NCBI RefSeq assembly: GCF_000003195.3
Contig: NC_012876.2
Location: 41,471,860 to 41,535,859 of the forward strand
Reading direction: 5' to 3'
Source: Sorghum bicolor
Lineage: Eukaryota > Streptophyta > Magnoliopsida > Poales > Poaceae
DNA length: 64,000 nucleotides
Shown: in pieces, positions 36,501-47,907 of the stretch
How the letters are laid out: the number at the start of each line of letters is the position of its first letter
Numbering within the stretch: position 1 is the stretch's first letter
Notes under the pieces: model-generated
Seen by the model: only the letters and a program-made list of their open reading frames with translations
Told to the model about the DNA's origin: nothing
Databases searched by the model: none
Position numbers and translations under genes: made by a program

Positions 36501-36672
36501 AATACTGGAGACAGCGGAAAGAATCACCAGGAGCATGGTCATAAGAATGTGCAAAGTACAGTGGAACAGACATTCTAAGGATGAAGCAACCTGGGAAAGG
36601 GAGGATGATTTAAAATCTGAGTACCCACATCTTTTTGAGCCATCCAAATCTCGAGGACGAGATTCATCCTAA
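33524..36672 (+). pseudogene. pol of family B, first copy (RT, RNase H, integrase, chromodomain)
   Basis: After the gap an extra G near 33572 shifts the frame relative to the second copy. From 33574 a single frame holds RT ([20 protein letters not shown]; active site FIDD at 34327-34338), RNase H ([17 protein letters not shown]), the integrase zinc region and DDE core (MDFIVGLPRTQKGYDSIWV, VSDRGTQF, then DGQTERTNQ), and a chromodomain (about 36466-36672). Stops: TAG at 33625 and 34684 (CAG in the second copy), 35245 and 35950 (Gln in family A), and TAA at 36250. In the intact family these enzymes copy the RNA into DNA and integrate it, and the chromodomain steers integration to heterochromatin. 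All key catalytic residues remain readable; the stops inactivate it. Confidence 0.9.
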
Positions 36673-36680
36673 GGGGGGTA
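36672..36680 (+). other. Polypurine tract of family B
   Basis: aggggggta followed four bases later by the LTR start. Confidence 0.75.
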
Positions 36681-36684
36681 GGTT

Positions 36685-39600
36685 TGTAGCACCCTAAAAA
36701 TTAATTTTCAAATTAGTATTTAATTTGGCATAATTATAGGAATTATTTGAGAATTATTTAGGCAAAATAACACTTTTTTGGAATTATTTAAAATAAACTA
36801 TAAGGTCTAGAAACATGAAATGCTGCATTCATGCTGGTGCATAATATTTTGATTGATTGTATGACTAGGTTGTTTGGTTTAAAAATCAATTTGAAAGAAA
36901 TTTATACAAATTTGCAGCTCTGAAAAATATAAAAGAGTTTTTCTTTTATTTTATTCCCTTCACCGAATCTGGCCCAGCCCCAAACCCTGGCCCAACACAC
37001 CCCCGCGCTCACCCCTGGCCTTGGGCCGTAGGCGGCCTAGCACCCCGCCTCTCGCCCGCGACGCGCACGCGGCCCGCTCCGCCGCGGACAGCCCGCGCGC
37101 CCTCCCCCTTCCCCCTCTCACTACGCAGTAGGGCCCGCCTGTCGGAGCTCTCCCTTCCCCTTTCTCTCTCGCTGCACCGTGGGGCCCGCTTGTCAGCGCC
37201 TCCCCCTTTCTTCCTCGCTGAGCCGGGAGCGCGCGGCGGCATTCAACGCCATCACTTCTCCCCCCCCCCCCCGCCTTCAAGCTCCGATTGATGGAGGCCA
37301 TCAAGCCGCCTTGATGCCGGGCTTAATCGCCCGAGCGTTCGCCCCCTTAGTGCCCCTACTCGCCCTATAAAGCTCGCGGCCGAGCTCCCCTTTCCCCCTT
37401 CCGTTCGTGAACCAAGCTCAACCCCCCCTCCCAAATTCTCCGTCCCGAGGGCGCGGTGGACGCTGCGAGCTTGCGCAGCGCGTTTGCCTGACGATACCGC
37501 GGCCGTAGGTACACTTCCCCTCTAGTTTTCTTCACGTTTTGGTCGAAACCAAGCTCACCGTCGCTGTTTCTCTCTCCTAGTCCGCCTCGCTCGTGGCCAC
37601 GCTGCTCGGAGCTTTCCCGGATGCTGCGAATGCCTTCAACAGAACCACGGTACCCCCTCGATGCTCCCCGTACCTTTAATCGCGAGTTTAGAGCGCTCTA
37701 ACGCCGAATCCGAGCCTCCCGAGGGCGCGGAAATGGCGCCACCGCGGGGCCGTCGTCCCTTTATTTGTGCCCTATCGTGTTCGCCTCGTCGCGCTGGTCA
37801 TCGTGGTAGTTTTATTTTTGTTTGGCGTGACCGGGAACGTGATTTCAGCGAGCTCCGAGGAGCTCACCTCGTCGGCGGCAATGGCGCCGCCGTGGTCGGC
37901 CTCAGCTCAGGCGAGCGCCCCCGCCTCCTTTCATCCAGAGCCGTCCGATCGGTTTCCCATGGCCCAGATTGCATACCCCTTTGGGGTTATGTAACCGGTC
38001 CACCGTGGACCATGGGCGCGGTCCACGGGCGCTCGGTCGGCCGGTCCACGCGCACAGTGGTAAACCGAGCCAACCCCAGCACGCCACGTGGCCCCCCTGT
38101 CGGCCAACGACGCGGTCAGCCGCGGACCGCTGGGGATTTTGCACTTTAACCCCCCTGTTTCAAGCAAATCAACCCGCGGTCCAACCTAGTTCAAAAGTAT
38201 TTCTTTTTAATCCTGTTTTCTTCCATTTTAAACCCTGTACTTTTATATAATAGTGCGCGCGGTCCAGAACCATTAGAAATTCAGTTTTAATTCTTTTAAA
38301 TTCGTTTTTGATTCAGTTTATTCACAGAAATGGCATTCATTTTGTTTTATGCATAACTTCCACGTTTTAAGTCCGATTAGAGTGATTATTTCGCGCATGT
38401 GTTCGTAGAAATGCGTAGAGTAGATTTATACACTTTTCAGTCACTGTTTTTACTGTTTGGTGTACTGTTCTAATATAACTCTATTTGTATGCATGTGATG
38501 ATTGGACTGGACGCTTGATTCGTGTTTGGATCATGATTAGAAGGTGATCAGGTTGGGGTGGTTGAGGAGCAGTTTGTGGAGCTCTACCAGGAGGAAACTT
38601 TTGAGGAAGGCAAGTGTAATATAGGCTTCCTTGTACCCATGAATATTATTTAATTCATACATACGCATGTGTCTAAATTGAATTACCTATAAGGACTTTA
38701 CCTAGATAATTTTGTACCACAAATCCTTCATACCCATGGGAAGGTGTGCATTTATTTAGGTAGTTGCTGCTACGCTTAAAAACCCAAGTTAATAAAATTA
38801 ACCTGATTAATTGGTATACGCAATGTGATAAAATATGATCTAGTAACTTGGTTCGGGGGGCTAGAGCTTGGGTTTTGAAAGCTCTAGATTCCTCTTCATA
38901 AGGACTTAGTCTTGAAGCGGCTACCCAGGAGGTCACGTACAATCCCGAGAGTCAAATGGCTCTAACCTTAATCATATAACTAGTATGTCTCTAGCAAATT
39001 AGTAGTTACCGAAAGGCGCTAGAGGGGGGTGCCTCGTGGTGTATAGATGTCACTCCTACCTTGGTGTGTATAGTGCCGCGACCACATGTGCCTCTTGGAG
39101 GATGTCGTCTATGCACACTTGCCACTGAAACCTCGCGGCTACTATTTTGTTAGGGTGACTAGTCAAAGGTTAAGTAGTGGAACCCGGTCACACTTCCTCG
39201 GTAGAAGTGGTGTGGGCCTTGCAAACCCCGACACTAGGGAACCATGGCTCGGGGGTAAAGTTGTACAATTTCTACAGAAATCTAAAACCTGTTATAACAG
39301 TCGAGCACTCGGTCATGAGCAGCCTGGATCCTTCTTGGTTAGTGGTTACTTGGCTTTAATTGGTAAAGGTATTAATTTTGATTAAACACTTATGTAACCA
39401 GGTTTGCTTCATCATTAAAAGTAGTAAGTCTTGGTTAATAAAATATGACCAACTAAAATGCTAACCGTTAAACCGAGTCAAGCCTTTGAGCCTTCATATA
39501 CCCCCTATGTTATACTTGCTAAGCATGGTGCGCTTACACTTGTTTATATCCCGGATGGGTAACACATGTGTGTATTGAGGAGTTCCCCGAAGATGTCTAG

Positions 39601-39838
39601 GACTTCTAGAGTGCTGGTGTTCACCAGTTGGTGTCCCTGTGGCAGCAAGGGCTTAGCTTTCCGCTTTATGTAATAATGTTGCCAATGAGTAAGACTATGT
39701 GAGATGTTTATGATGAATATGCGATGTAATAAAGTACTTTACTTTGATATAATTACAATTTGTGATAATATGTGTGTTTGGACATCCTGGGCGCACATAT
39801 TTGAGTACTTAGTTTTGTTATCAAAACTGGGTGCGACA
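36685..39838 (+). repeat. Second (middle) LTR of family B
   Basis: 3154 bp, TGTAGCACCC to GGGTGCGACA. It serves as 3' LTR of the first internal region and 5' LTR of the second. Confidence 0.9.
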
Positions 39839-39841
39839 AAT

Positions 39842-39853
39842 TGGTAACAAAGC
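39842..39853 (+). other. Primer-binding site, second family B copy
   Basis: TGGTAACAAAGC, one base different from the first copy. Confidence 0.75.
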
Positions 39854-40015
39854 TTAGCCTGACTGTAGTACGATCAGCCTAGTTAGAAATGGACGTTCTT
39901 AGGGTCTTGAGCACTTATTTTATTAATTATTTTTCTTATAAAATTATTGCTTATAATCTGCCTAATATCTATTGAGAAAATTATTTTGTTCTAATCCTCA
40001 TATCTTTTCTTATAG

Positions 40016-40981
40016 ATGTTCCGTACAAAGTGGACAGCTCGCAAACATGTCATCATGCCCAACAAAAGGACAAGGTTCACTCTAGGCAAGCGTGTTCCCC
40101 CGCATCTGGTTGAGGCACTGAGAGACATGGAGGAGGAGCCACAAGAGGAACAAACCATGGATGTACCCATGGATGAGGATGCCGAGGAGGAGGCCATGAT
40201 AGAGGAACCTGTTGAAGATGAGGACACCGAGGAGGAGCCCATGGAGCAAGATGAACAAGAGGATGCTGGTGATCGAGATGATGGAGATAGTTCCGACAGC
40301 TCTGACTCGGACAACCATGGCAATGGTAGTGATAATGGTGACAGTGATGGAGATCACCATGCCGCACTTCTGGCAAAGGGTTGGACAGTGGTGATCCATT
40401 TTGACATGCATGGTGACGCCTACTACCACCCGAAGCTTCTTACTCTCGCACGTCGTTATCACACCCAGTGTACCGTACAATACCGCACCGAGCATTGGAC
40501 CCACCCCGACTACATCGGCTTTTGGGAGACTGAAGCTTACATCCGAGAAGGAAGTCGGGTGTGCTACATCCACCGTGGGATCACCGCCAGGACTACCCGC
40601 GCAGCAGGTATCCGGGACGCTGCCCGGTAGGCCCTGGTGGTAAACCGCGACCGCCACTTTGCTGATATTGCATGGGAAGAAGACCGCTATCTACCTCGCC
40701 GGCGGAGTGGTCAAACAACCTGCAACATCGCTGCACCACTTGGGGTAGGGAACCCTAGGATCCGACCCACCTTGGCATGCTTGGCTCAAGCCAATACTGA
40801 CTTAGATCGAGTCGCAAATGAGCTAGATGCCCTTAGGAAGGCCTACCTTGAGTTGGCTGTTGAGAACGCCATGTTGAAGCAACAGTAGGGGAGTCATGTT
40901 GAGGAAGTACCACTCATCCTTGCGGAGTAACCCCCAAGGAACCATGAGGACCCCAACACCGGCACTAACCTTGACCCTTAG
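40016..40981 (+). pseudogene. orf0 of family B, second copy (broken)
   Basis: The same 322-codon frame as 30483-31448 but with TAG at 40628 (CAG in the intact copy), TAG at 40886 (CAG) and TAA at 40928 (TCA). Otherwise it is nearly identical, with the acidic region, conserved middle and coiled coil all present. Confidence 0.85.
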
Positions 40982-41738
40982 GAGGATTTTCCCCACTTGT
41001 AATAAGTACGCATAGAGATGCGAGAGTGTGTTTTTATTTTCTACTGATTGAACAATTGTTATTACGTGAATGCATGTTTGTAATAATGCTTAATGGGTGA
41101 GTTGGATTTTTGTCATGATTTCAATGATTGTGGGCATGTCCGCAGTCATTTAGATTAGGGTTAAGGTCTAAGGATAATATGAATAAATAGTTGGGTTTAC
41201 TTATATCCTGCTGTCCACCCATGTTTCTCCCTCTGAGCAGTCTGCCTTAATATTTGTATATCCTGAGTTCTGGATGGTCTAAAAATACAAAAAAAAATTG
41301 AAATAAAATAGACTTCTATATCTTTCATTTGGCTCTGGAACCACCTCAATATCTATTACCGTTTGAGAGATAAAATTGTTACAAGGTGACCTCTCTGCGC
41401 AGTCAGAAATTCCAGAACAGTAAAATTTGTCGCCTGTTTTTACCTATGTAAACGCCAGAATTGGAGAAAACGATCTGAATGAAAGTTGTAGGAAAAATTT
41501 CCAAGCTTTCCAGAAAGTTAAATTTCACAGTCAGACGTTAAACAGACAGAAAGATATGCTTGTTTTACTTCACTGTGGTGTTAGTGAGGACAGCAGAAAA
41601 ATACAGAATGCATACTACCTTGTACTCACAACATATGTAATTCCGTACTTGATCAGATGGTATAAATTCCAGCATGTTATATCTCTTGAAAATTAAGTAT
41701 CTTGGACATATGAGACTCATATTATGTATCTGGTATAG
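40982..41738 (+). other. Spacer between orf0 and gag, second copy
   Basis: Near-identical to 31449-32206. No gene is supported. Confidence 0.55.
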
Positions 41739-44186
41739 ATGGCCAACACTAGGAGGAACAGGAGGGGTGAGGACTTGCCACCACCACCACCACCTCCTAC
41801 TATGGAGCAACTGATGATGATGCAAACACAACTGCTACAGCAGCTGGCTCAAAATATTCAGAACAATGGAAATGGAAATGGAAACGCACCTCCTCATGTT
41901 AGGGACAAGAGAGGAGAATTCTTGAAGGGACATCCACCTGTTTTCAAACACTCCACCGACCCTCTCGAAGCTGATGACTGGCTTCGTGCTATTGAAAGAC
42001 AACTGGAGATTGCACAGTGTGATGACACAGAGAAAGTGTTGTATGCAGCAGGGCAACTGCAATGAGCTGCCCTTGATTGGTGGGATTTGTTCCGTTTTTG
42101 CCGTACAGATGCTGACCCCATAACCTGGATGGAATTCCGTAATGCTTTCCGCTCTCACCATGTCCCTGTTGGGCTAATGAAACTGAAAAAGAAGGAATTT
42201 CTCTCCCTCAAGCAAGGAGGTATGTCTGTTGCTGAATATCGTGACAAGTTCATACAATTGTCACGATATGCTCCCACTGAAGTGGAGAACGATGAAAAGA
42301 GGCAGGAACTATTCATGGAAGGTCTGAATGATGGGCTCTAGTATCAACTGCTATCCCACACCTTTGCAAGTTTTCAGTATCTGGTAGACAAGGCCTTGGT
42401 GATTGAAAACAAACGCCGACAGATGGAAGATAATAAAAGGAAGTTCCAAGGACAACAGTTAGGAAACAACACGCGTACTCGTACCAATCCCTAGCAAGCT
42501 TATCCACAGCAACGCTATCAGGGTCAGTCAAGCCTGGTCAATCCTAACCAGCAGCCACAACGTGCACAGCAGCAGCAGTACAGAGCTCCTAACCAACGTC
42601 AGCAGCCAGTCAATAATGCTCCCGTAAAAACAAATGTTCCCAATGCTCCACCAAAGAATGGTGCACCAAAAGCACCAAATGCCAACAATGATTACAAATG
42701 TTACAGCTGTGGTGAGCCAGGACATTACTCCAATAGGTGCCCCAAGAAGATGGCCCAAAACAAAATCAGAGGAAGGGTAAATCATGTGACAGCCGAGGCG
42801 GCACAGGAGGCACCGGACGTGATGCTCGGTATGTTTCCAGTTAACTCAAGCCCCGCTACAGTTTTATTCGATTCCGGTGCATGACATTCCTTTATTGCTC
42901 AGTCATTTGTCAAGAAATATGATATACCCATGACTGCTATGAAAAATTCCATGATAGTTAGCTCACCTGGAGCATAAATGCAAGGTACCCTTAGATGCCC
43001 TCTAGTGAACATCACCTTAAGGGGGGTAGAGTTTACAGTTAGCCCAGTGGTTTTGAAAACTTCTGGTATTGATGTTTTCTTGGGTATGGAATGGTTGAAA
43101 CAGAGAAAGGCAGTTATACAATGTGATAGCAAAACAGTTCAGTTAATGACACCTTCAGGCCAGCAAATTGAGGTAGAGGTTAGTATGTCAGCTAAACAAT
43201 ACTACACAGTTAATCAACTGAAGGGGACATCAATAGAGGACATACGAATAGTGAATGAGTATCCGGACGTATTCCCTGAGGAACTGCCAGGTATGCCACC
43301 TGACTGTGACATTGAGTTTATAATTGAACTTTTACCTGGAACTGCACCCATAGCTAAAAGACCATATAGAATGGGAGTGAATGAATTAGCAGAACTTAAG
43401 AAGCAATTAAGAGAATTGCTAGATAAGGGTTATGTTCAACCAAGTTCCTCACCTTGGGGAGCACCAGTGTTATTCGTAGAAAAGAAAGATGGGACACAAA
43501 GACTGTGTATAGATTACAGATCGCTTAATGAGGTTACAATTAAGAACAAGTATCCACTCCCTAGAATCGATGACATGTTCGACCAGTTGAAAGGAGCTTG
43601 TGTGTTTTCTAAGATAGACCTTCGGTCTGGTTATCATCAGTTAAGGATAAGACGATCTGATATCCCTAAAACTACTTTTGTGACTCGATACGGACTATAT
43701 GAGTTTACAGTCATGTCCTTTAGCTTGAAGAATGCACCTGCCTACTTTATGTATTTGATGAACAAAGTATTCATGGAATACCTTGACAAGTTCATAGTTG
43801 TGTTCATTGATGACATACTTGTTTTCTCTAAGAATGAGATAGAACATGAGAAACACTTGAGATTGGTGCTGCAGAAGCTTAGGGAACATCAACTCTATGC
43901 TAAGCTTATTAAATGTGAATTCTAGTTAAAAGAGGTATCTTTCCTTGGGTACATCATCTCTAACGGAGGGGTAGCAGTGGACCTAAAAAAGGTTCAGGAT
44001 GTGCTAAGCTGGAAGCCACCTAAAGATGTGAGTGAAATTAGGAGTTTCCTTGGAATGGCCGGGTACTATAGAAGATTCATTGAGGGTTTCTCTAAGTTAG
44101 CCAAACCAATGACTGCTCTGTTAGAAAAGAATGCTAAATTTATATGGTCTAAAGAGTGCCAGGCTAGTTTCGAAGAGTTAAAAAAG
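41739..44186 (+). pseudogene. gag-protease-RT of family B, second copy, truncated
   Basis: One continuous frame from MANTRRNRRG to about 44186, covering gag, CCHC knuckle (CYSCGEPGHYSNRC), protease and RT (FIDD at 43803-43814). Stops: TGA 42063, TAG 42339, TAG 42492 (shared with the first copy), TGA 42882, TAA 42975, TAG 43923. The reading ends in the RT-RNase H connection ([10 protein letters not shown]), where the sequence switches to family A gag. RNase H, integrase, chromodomain and a closing LTR are absent. It shows that gag and pol are one frame in this family. Confidence 0.88.
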
Positions 44187-47100
44187 AAGAGGAAGTGCTT
44201 GAGAGCAAGCGCCGCAAGATGGAAGACAAGAAGAGGAAGTATAATTCCTCTCAGCAGCAGGCTGGTGCCAGCCGTCCCCGTTACAACAACCAGCAGGGCC
44301 CTCAGTCTCGCCCTGTGTATCAGTCTAGCAACCAAGGACCACAGCAGAATGTCAGGTACAACAACCAGAGTCAGCAGACCAGTCAGCGTTACAACAATAG
44401 TCAGGTGCAGCGCCCCGCTAGTCAGGCGCCTCGCCAGAATGCTCCAGCACCATCGGGATCTCGCCAGAACTCCAACACTGTCCCAGTGAAGCCCAATGCC
44501 AACGCCACCCCCGCTGGAAATACTTGCTTCAAGTGTGGTCAGCTAGGACACTATGCGAATGCTTGCCCCCAGAGGCAGAAGAACAACAATGGAAGGGTCA
44601 ATCATGTGAAGCTAGAAACTGCTGAGGAAGCTCCGAATGTGGTAGTTGGTACGTTCCTTGTCAACTCTTGTCCTGCTACCATTTTGTTTGATACTGGAGC
44701 ATCGCATACTTTTATAAGTGCACAGTTTGTTGAGAAACATAATAGCCACCTGTACCATGCAAAACACCATGATAGTTAAATCTCCTGGGGAAAGAAGCAT
44801 ACTAATACTTTGTGTCCAGGAATGAGCATTAAAATAAGGGGGGTAGGGTACTATTCAGTGTGCCGAGAAGACAGTGGCTCTAACAGCACCTAGTGGGAAT
44901 AGAATTGAGGTCAGAGTTTCTATGTCACCTAGCAGTGAAGGGACAGTGTATCATGTGAGCAGTGGGTCAGTAGAGGATATTCGAGTCGTGAAAGAATTTC
45001 TTGATGTGTTTCTAGAGGACTTGCCAGGTATGCCACCTGAACGTGAGATTGAATTTGTTATTGATTTATTACCTGGTACTACACCCATATCTAAGAGACC
45101 TTATAGAATGGCTATTAATGAGTTAGAAAAACTTAAGAAACAATTAAGGGAGTTACAGTCTAAAGGGTATATACGTCCTAGTTCCTCACCCTAGGGAGCT
45201 CCAGTTATCTTTGTAGAGAAGAAGGATGGGACACAAAGGATGTGTGTAGACTATAGATCTTTGAATGAGGTCACAATTAAGAACAAATACCCATTACCTA
45301 GAATAGAAGACTTGTTTGATCAGTTGAAAGGAGCTTGTGTGTTTTCTAAGATAGATCTGAGATCAGGTTATCACCAGTTGAGAATTAGACCTAGTGATAT
45401 TCCAAAGACTGCATTCACCACCAGATATGGACTTTATGAGTATACAGTTATGTCTTTTGGGTTAACTAATGCTCTAGCTTACTTTATGTATCTGATGAAT
45501 AAAGTTTTTATGGAGTATTTGGATAAGTTTGTGGTAGTCTTTATTGATGATATCTTGATCTACTCCAAGACTAAGGAAGAACATGAGGAACACCTGAGAC
45601 TTGTGCTGTAGAAGTTGAGGGAACATCAGCTCTATGCCAAATTGAGTAAGTGTGACTTCTGGTTGAAGGAAGTATCGTTTCTGGGTCATGTCATATCCAA
45701 CGGTGGAGTTGCTATTAGTCCGAAGAATGTGGCAGATGTTCTTAAGTGGAGTCCACCTCAAACAGTTGGAGAAATTAGGAGTTTTCTTGGAATGGTTGGT
45801 TACTATCGGAGATTCATTGAGGGATTTTCTAGTATTGCTAAGCCAATGACTTCTCTATTAGAAAAGGGTAAACCATTCAAGTGGAGTGAACAGTGTCAGG
45901 CTAGTTTCGAGGAGTTGAAGAAGAGGTTGACTACTGCACCAATTCTGACTTTGCCTGATGTGACCAAAAGTTTTTCCATCTATTGTGATGCTTCCAAGCA
46001 AGGTTTGGGATGTGTACTGATGCAAGAAGGAAAGGTGATTGCCTATGCATCCAGACAGTTGAAGAAACATGAGGTGAATTATCCAACTCATGATCTTGAG
46101 TTAGCAGCCGTGGTCCATTCTCTAAAGATCTGGAGGCATTATATTCTGGGTCATAAGTGTGACATTTACATGGATCACAAGAGCTTGAAATACATCTTCA
46201 CTCAAAATGACTTGAACTTGAGGCAGAGGAGATGGTTAGAATTGATAAAGGATTATGAATTGGAAATCCATTACCACCCTGGCAAAGCTAATGTAGTTGT
46301 TGATGCTTTGAGTAGAAAGAGTCAAGTGAATATGTTGGAAGCCACAGAGTTACCAATGGAACTGCTGACAGAATTTGAATATCTCAATTTGGGGTTTGAT
46401 GCCAACACCCAAGGTACTTCTATGGATATAGAACCAACCCTTGAGCAAGAGATCAGGAAGGGTCAAAAAGAGCATGAAGAGATTAAAAAGATACTTAAGT
46501 TGCTAGAGGAAGGTAGATCAGCCGGATTCAAAGTTGATCAGTAAGGAATTGTTTGGCTCAAGGACCGATTGTGTGTACCTGATATTTAGAGAATCAAGGA
46601 TGTGATACTGAAGGAGTGCCATGAGTCTGCTTACTCTATTCATCCTAGAGGTACTAAGATGTACCAGGACAAGCAAAATTATTGGTGGCCTGGTATGAAG
46701 AAAGATATCGGTGAATATGTGGCGTTGTGTGACACTTGTCACAGAGTGAAGGCAGAACATCAAAGGCCACCAGGATTGTTACAACCTTTGAAGATACCTG
46801 AATGGAAATGGGATGAGATCAGCATGGACTTTATAGTGGGATTGCCTAGATCTCAACGAGGTTATGACTCTATATGGGTTGTAGTAGATCGGTTGACCAA
46901 GGTAGCTCATTTCATTCCGATCAAGACTACCTACCATGGAGGGCAGTTAGCAGAAAAGTATATGGAACGAATTGTGTGTTTGCATGGGGTCCCTAAGAGG
47001 ATTGTGTCTGATAGGGGTACACAGTTTACATCAAAGTTTTGGGAGAAGCTACATGATGCTATGGGAACAAAACTTAGATTTAGTACAGCTTACCACCCTC

Positions 47101-47873
47101 AGTCTGATGGTCAGACAAAGAGAGTCAACCAAATAGTGGAAGATACGCTAAGGTCTTGTGCTTTGCAATATCGGGATAGTTGGGATACTAGTTTGCCCTA
47201 TGCTGAATTCTCCTATAACAATAGCTATCAGACTAGTCTTAAGATGTCTCCTTTTGAGGCCATGTATGGAAGAAAGTGTAGGACTCTGTTTTTCTGGAAC
47301 CAGACTGGTGAAAGGCAAGTGTTCGGCCCTGATTCGTTGAGAATAACTGAAGAGAAAGTTCCGTTCATCCGTCAAACTCTAAAGGCTGCTCAGTCTAGAC
47401 AGAAAAGTTATGCAGATGTGAGACGAAGGGAACTTGTGTTTCAGGCAGGTGATTATGTATACTTGAAGGTGTCTCTGATGAGAAGTCTAAAGAGGTCAAA
47501 AGTCAAGGGAAAGCTAGCTCCAAGATATGTTGGTCCTTTTAAGATTTTGGAAAGGAAAGGAGAAGTGGCTTATCAGCTTGAGTTGCCTGCTAGTCTATTC
47601 AATGTGCACAATGTTTTCCATGTCTCTCAATTTAAGAAATGTTTGAGAGTTCCTGAGTAACAGTTGCCACTAGAGGAATTGGATTTACACGATGATCTAA
47701 CCTATGAAGAGAGCCCTATTAAAGTTTTGGAAATAGCAGAGAGCATTACCAGGAGTAAGACTATCAAGATGTGTAAAGTACAATGGAAACATTATTCTGA
47801 GGAAGAGGCAACCTGGGAAAGAGAAGATGATCTGATATCAAAATACCCTCAGTTATTCTCTGGTTCATCCTAA
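44187..47873 (+). pseudogene. gag C-terminus through pol of family A
   Basis: Resumes family A gag (LESKRRKMEDKKRK), with a CCHC knuckle (CFKCGQLGHYANAC) and protease (ILFDTGASHTFI) to 44779. A frame change follows. From 44874 to 47873 one frame carries RT (FIDD at 45540-45551), RNase H, integrase and a chromodomain (about 47664-47873). Stops: TAG 45192 (Trp in family B), TAG 45609 (Gln in family B), TAA 46542, TAG 46587, TAA 47658. The third catalytic acid of the integrase DD35E triad is Lys (codon 47118-47120, DGQTKRVNQ) where family B has Glu, so this integrase would be inactive even without the stops. Confidence 0.9.
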
Positions 47874-47894
47874 TCTCAAGGACGAGATTCTTTT

Positions 47895-47902
47895 CAGGGG
47901 GT
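47895..47902 (+). other. Polypurine tract of family A
   Basis: A G-run (cagggggt) a few bases before the 3' LTR start. Confidence 0.7.
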
Positions 47903-47907
47903 AGGTT

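Larger units (their letters stand above)
27127..44186 (+). mobile_element. Tekay-type chromovirus family B, tandem LTR-internal-LTR-partial
   Basis: Order: LTR (27127-30305), orf0, gag-protease, assembly gap, pol with chromodomain, LTR (36685-39838), orf0, gag-protease-RT, then an abrupt end at about 44186 where family A gag resumes. The two internal regions are nearly identical wherever both can be read. A third LTR and the rest of the second pol are missing, so no target duplication can be seen. The simplest origin is unequal recombination giving LTR-int-LTR-int-LTR, followed by a deletion that also removed the middle of family A gag. The N gap leaves misassembly possible. Confidence 0.8.
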
